A stretch of DNA of 64,000 nucleotides, from NCBI RefSeq assembly GCF_005281615.1, contig NZ_SZZM01000001.1:124272-188271 (forward strand), given 5' to 3'. A program made the position numbers and the translations under genes. Shown in pieces: positions 61,621 to 64,000 of this stretch (the stretch's first letter is position 1; the number at the start of each line of letters is the position of its first letter). This stretch comes from Rhodoligotrophos defluvii (lineage in GTDB: Bacteria > Pseudomonadota > Alphaproteobacteria > Rhizobiales > Im1). The notes beneath the pieces are model-generated. The model did no database searches. It worked only from the letters and a program-made list of their open reading frames with translations, and was not told the origin of the DNA.

Positions 61621-62571
61621 TCAGCTCCAAAGGAACTCGTCCGGTACGGGCACACCCTTGACTTGCTGCCGCACCAGAGACCAGAACGCGCGAACTTTGG
61701 TGCGCACCAATTGCGTCTCCATGCCGAGCACCTTGTAGATGAGTCCGGCCTCCCCCGGCAGACGGCTTGCCCCCGCAGCCCACCCGAGCGTCTCATCGAT
61801 CACCGGTTCGATCTCAGCGAAGAGCCGGTCCGCATGCACCTTCGGCGTGAGCAGCAGAACATTGGCGAAGACGTCGAATTTGCCCATGACCGCCGGGTTG
61901 CGGATATCCGCGTTCTCCGGCGCGATGACGAACTTCTCCGCAAACAGCGGCGTTCCATCGGGCCGTTCCGCATGAAGAGATGAGGAGAAGAGATCATAGG
62001 TGAAGATCTCGCCATCGCCGTAATGCTTCCGCCCCGGCATCAATATCTCGGAATAAAGTAAGGTCGCATCAGGATCGATCACTATGCGCGTGTCGCTGAT
62101 GAACCGGGAATGTCGGTGCGGGATGACGGGATGGGGCAGATACTCGAGATAGGAGCCGGCTGCGAGCGTGATGTCCTGGGTTTGCGCGGCGAAGTTGGCA
62201 TCCATTTCGTGGATCTTTGTCGCCGCCTGGGTCGTGACATGCGCCTCGGCATTCTCCGCGAGGTCGATCTCGATGGCATAACGGTCGCCCTGCAGAATGC
62301 CGCCGGCATTGCTGATGATGGAGACGCAAGGCAGGCTCGGCATTTCCTCATCCCAGTAGAGCGCCTGCTGGACGAGGAGAGGCGCGCGGCGGTGGAGTTC
62401 AAGCAGTGCGGTCCGCTCCCCTCGCCGTCTGAAGCCGAGCCGAAGGAAAGCGTCCTTCCCAAGCCCTCCGCTCGGCAATTGCTTCGGTTCATCCCGATAA
62501 CGGGAGAGCTCTGGGGCACTGGCCAGCAGCACTGGGCTATTCCGCGGGGACGGCAATATCGAACAGCACAT
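61621..62571 (-). CDS. ureD: Urease accessory protein UreD
   Basis: 316 residues. The family features are [19 protein letters not shown], the block [31 protein letters not shown] and [13 protein letters not shown], all conserved in UreD/UreH, the chaperone scaffold on which UreF and UreG assemble with apo-urease for nickel loading. It overlaps ureG by 35 bp from ATG 62571. GTG at 62532 is a non-overlapping alternative with weak support. Operon order is E-F-G-D, then transporter. Confidence 0.94.
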   Translation of the reverse strand: MCCSILPSPRNSPVLLASAPELSRYRDEPKQLPSGGLGKDAFLRLGFRRRGERTALLELHRRAPLLVQQALYWDEEMPSLPCVSIISNAGGILQGDRYAIEIDLAENAEAHVTTQAATKIHEMDANFAAQTQDITLAAGSYLEYLPHPVIPHRHSRFISDTRIVIDPDATLLYSEILMPGRKHYGDGEIFTYDLFSSSLHAERPDGTPLFAEKFVIAPENADIRNPAVMGKFDVFANVLLLTPKVHADRLFAEIEPVIDETLGWAAGASRLPGEAGLIYKVLGMETQLVRTKVRAFWSLVRQQVKGVPVPDEFLWS

Positions 62572-63169
62572 TCTCCCGGATCAGGCGCACCAGTTCCGGA
62601 ATGCCTTCCCCGGTCTTGCAGTTGGTGAAAATGAACGGCTTCTTGCCGCGCATCAGCCGGGAGTCGCGGTCCATCACCTCGAGGCTGGCGCCCACATGCG
62701 GTGCCAGATCGGTCTTGTTGATGACCAGGATATCGGACTGGGTGATGCCGGGGCCGTTCTTGCGCGGAATCTTGTCGCCCGCCGCCACGTCGATGACATA
62801 GATGAAGAAGTCGATCAGCGCCGGGCTGAATGTCAGGGTGAGATTGTCTCCACCGCTTTCGATCAGCACGAGATCGGTATCGGGGAAGCGCGCTTCCATT
62901 TCCTCGACCGCCGCCAGATTCATGCTGGGATCCTCGCGCACCGCCGTGTGCGGGCATCCGCCAGTCTCCACACCGATGATACGGTCTTCGATCAGGATGC
63001 CCTTCAACGTGCGCTGCACATGCTTGGCATCCTCCGTCGTGACGATGTCATTCGTGACCACCAGAATCTTGAGCCCCATCTTGATCAGAAGGGGCGTGAT
63101 CGCCTCGACGATTGCTGTCTTGCCGGAACCGACAGGGCCTCCGACGCCGATGCGTGTGATACTCTTCAT
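62537..63169 (-). CDS. ureG: Urease accessory GTPase UreG
   Basis: 210 residues. P-loop GPVGSGKT at 11-18, the nickel-binding Cys72-Pro73-His74 in [13 protein letters not shown], and the NKTDL nucleotide motif. GTP-dependent nickel delivery to urease with UreE, UreF, UreD. It starts 11 bp after the end of ureF with a GACAC-AATG region and overlaps ureD. No frame problem; the chain ends [10 protein letters not shown]. Confidence 0.97.
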   Translation of the reverse strand: MKSITRIGVGGPVGSGKTAIVEAITPLLIKMGLKILVVTNDIVTTEDAKHVQRTLKGILIEDRIIGVETGGCPHTAVREDPSMNLAAVEEMEARFPDTDLVLIESGGDNLTLTFSPALIDFFIYVIDVAAGDKIPRKNGPGITQSDILVINKTDLAPHVGASLEVMDRDSRLMRGKKPFIFTNCKTGEGIPELVRLIRENVLFDIAVPAE

Positions 63170-63180
63170 TGTGTCTGCCC

Positions 63181-63870
63181 TCAGTTCATGAACATGCGAA
63201 CATGCGCCTTCACGTGCACGGCCGCCAAAATGTCGGTGACAGGAGAAAAGTTTCTCATATCCGAGAGTGTGCCGGCGCGGACCTGCTCGTACATGTCCTC
63301 GACGGTCCCGTTGACCTCCAGCAGGATCGCCTGGGTCTCGAGGAATGAGATGCGCATCAATCGCAATGCAGCGCCCAGCATCATTGCGGCGACTCCATAT
63401 TGATGCACGGCGAAGGCCTCGTTCACCTCGATCCCGAGATCGCTGGTGATGATCGCAAGCCCGATGGGGAAGGTGCCGGGCGTGGCCCCTGACCTGACCT
63501 TTTCCATCCAGTCGGCAAGCAAGGGCGTCTTGACCACATGTTCCCCAAGCTCGCCGAGCTTGCGGCCCATGCGCACGGTCATCAGCCGCATCTCCTCACC
63601 CAGCTTGCGCTGGTAGGAAGCCTGATCGGCGGCGACGATCGTGCAGAGATCCGACATTTGCGCCGCGCGATGCGCAACGATCAGGGCAACCCCATCAAGC
63701 GTTGCCGCTTGCCGCGTGGCGCTCAGCACCATCGCCTTGAGCGTCTCCGCATCATGCACGACGCCTTGCTGGATGGCCGATTCCAGTCCGTTGGAGAAGG
63801 AGAAGGCACCAACCGGCAGGGCCGAATCCGCGAACTGCACGAGGCGCAGGAGCTTGGCGAGATGATCCAT
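63181..63870 (-). CDS. ureF: Urease accessory protein UreF
   Basis: 229 residues. The family signature is [24 protein letters not shown] at the N-terminus, and the C-terminal helix [17 protein letters not shown] is present. UreF helps transfer between UreG and apo-urease in the activation complex. ATG 63870 is 13 bp after the UreE stop. The protein is helical and cytoplasmic. A frame running to 63975 is only a shadow of ureE. Confidence 0.95.
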   Translation of the reverse strand: MDHLAKLLRLVQFADSALPVGAFSFSNGLESAIQQGVVHDAETLKAMVLSATRQAATLDGVALIVAHRAAQMSDLCTIVAADQASYQRKLGEEMRLMTVRMGRKLGELGEHVVKTPLLADWMEKVRSGATPGTFPIGLAIITSDLGIEVNEAFAVHQYGVAAMMLGAALRLMRISFLETQAILLEVNGTVEDMYEQVRAGTLSDMRNFSPVTDILAAVHVKAHVRMFMN

Positions 63871-63883
63871 GGGACCGCGACGA

Positions 63884-64000
63884 TCAGCTGTGACTGTGCG
63901 CGTGCGCGTCATGGCCATGGGCATGCGAGGCCATCTCCGCTCCGCCGAACAGCCGTCGTGCCTCGTGAGGCGCAAGATACGGAATGACTTCGGACCCTGC
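63884..64000 (-). CDS. ureE: Urease accessory protein UreE, C-terminal end (partial)
   Basis: 38 codons of a gene that runs off the right edge. The visible residues include EVIPYLAPHEARRLFGG, then a His-rich tail (AHGHDAHAHSHS) with six His, ending at TGA 63884-63886. A His-rich C-terminus next to ureF-ureG is what is expected of a UreE nickel chaperone. The N-terminal two-thirds and the catalytic subunits (ureA, B, C) would lie beyond the window. Confidence 0.75.
   Translation of the reverse strand, partial: AGSEVIPYLAPHEARRLFGGAEMASHAHGHDAHAHSHS

Overview
The window looks like chromosomal DNA of a GC-rich alphaproteobacterium, most likely Hyphomicrobiales (Rhizobiales). The support is a BA14K-family protein, an RpoE/ChrR sigma/anti-sigma pair with the zinc residues of the Rhodobacter type, an HWE histidine kinase, two GGAAC-N16-xGTT sites of the EcfG general-stress type, a urease gene order (E-F-G-D-urea transporter) like the second urease operon of Brucella, and two copies of a short dispersed element that I know from rhizobial genomes. 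No phage, plasmid, IS transposase or CRISPR was found.

Layout. 0-8 kb: small envelope/stress genes (BA14K, dodecin, CAP-domain lipoprotein), then a minus-strand operon with a complete peptide/nickel-type ABC importer (binding protein, two permeases, fused double ATPase) ending in a crotonase. 8-15 kb: rpoE-chrR, a TerC-type membrane protein, three envelope enzymes (L,D-transpeptidase-like, Pal-like lipoprotein, MltB-like transglycosylase) and a GH15 glucoamylase. 15.4-25.3 kb: a seven-gene sugar phosphate operon, tkt, tal-pgi fusion, gnd, zwf, HAD phosphatase, pgl, gluconokinase, with several overlapping genes; it covers the oxidative and non-oxidative pentose phosphate pathway. 25.3-30.3 kb: MarC, an acid phosphatase, an SDR, a tiny independent gene with a Shine-Dalgarno fully complementary to the 16S 3' end, a 128-bp tandem repeat array, a double cold-shock protein and a ROK glucokinase-like protein with a basic tail. 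30.3-38.5 kb: the conserved rpmH-rnpA-yidC-engB block, a histidine kinase, divergent gamma-glutamyltransferase and P1-family peptidase, and tRNA-Arg(ACG).

38.6-57 kb is accessory and catabolic: an IclR-controlled class V aminotransferase with an amino-acid ABC importer that lacks its ATPase; a LysR / frameshifted nitroreductase / EamA exporter group; and a large minus-strand operon, hydantoinase A and B, a TRAP importer and an MFS transporter, next to a divergent XRE-cupin regulator. 55.8-60.5 kb looks stress-related (HWE kinase, AraC regulator, small membrane protein, unknown 239-residue protein, DUF3606 protein, two EcfG-like promoters). The window ends in the urease accessory genes ureE(partial)-F-G-D plus a urea transporter.

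The best candidates for something undescribed are the 27-codon gene at 27.6 kb, the operon at 46.7-54.7 kb of unknown substrate, the ABC importer without an ATPase at 41-43.5 kb, and the stress cluster at 58.5-60.5 kb.
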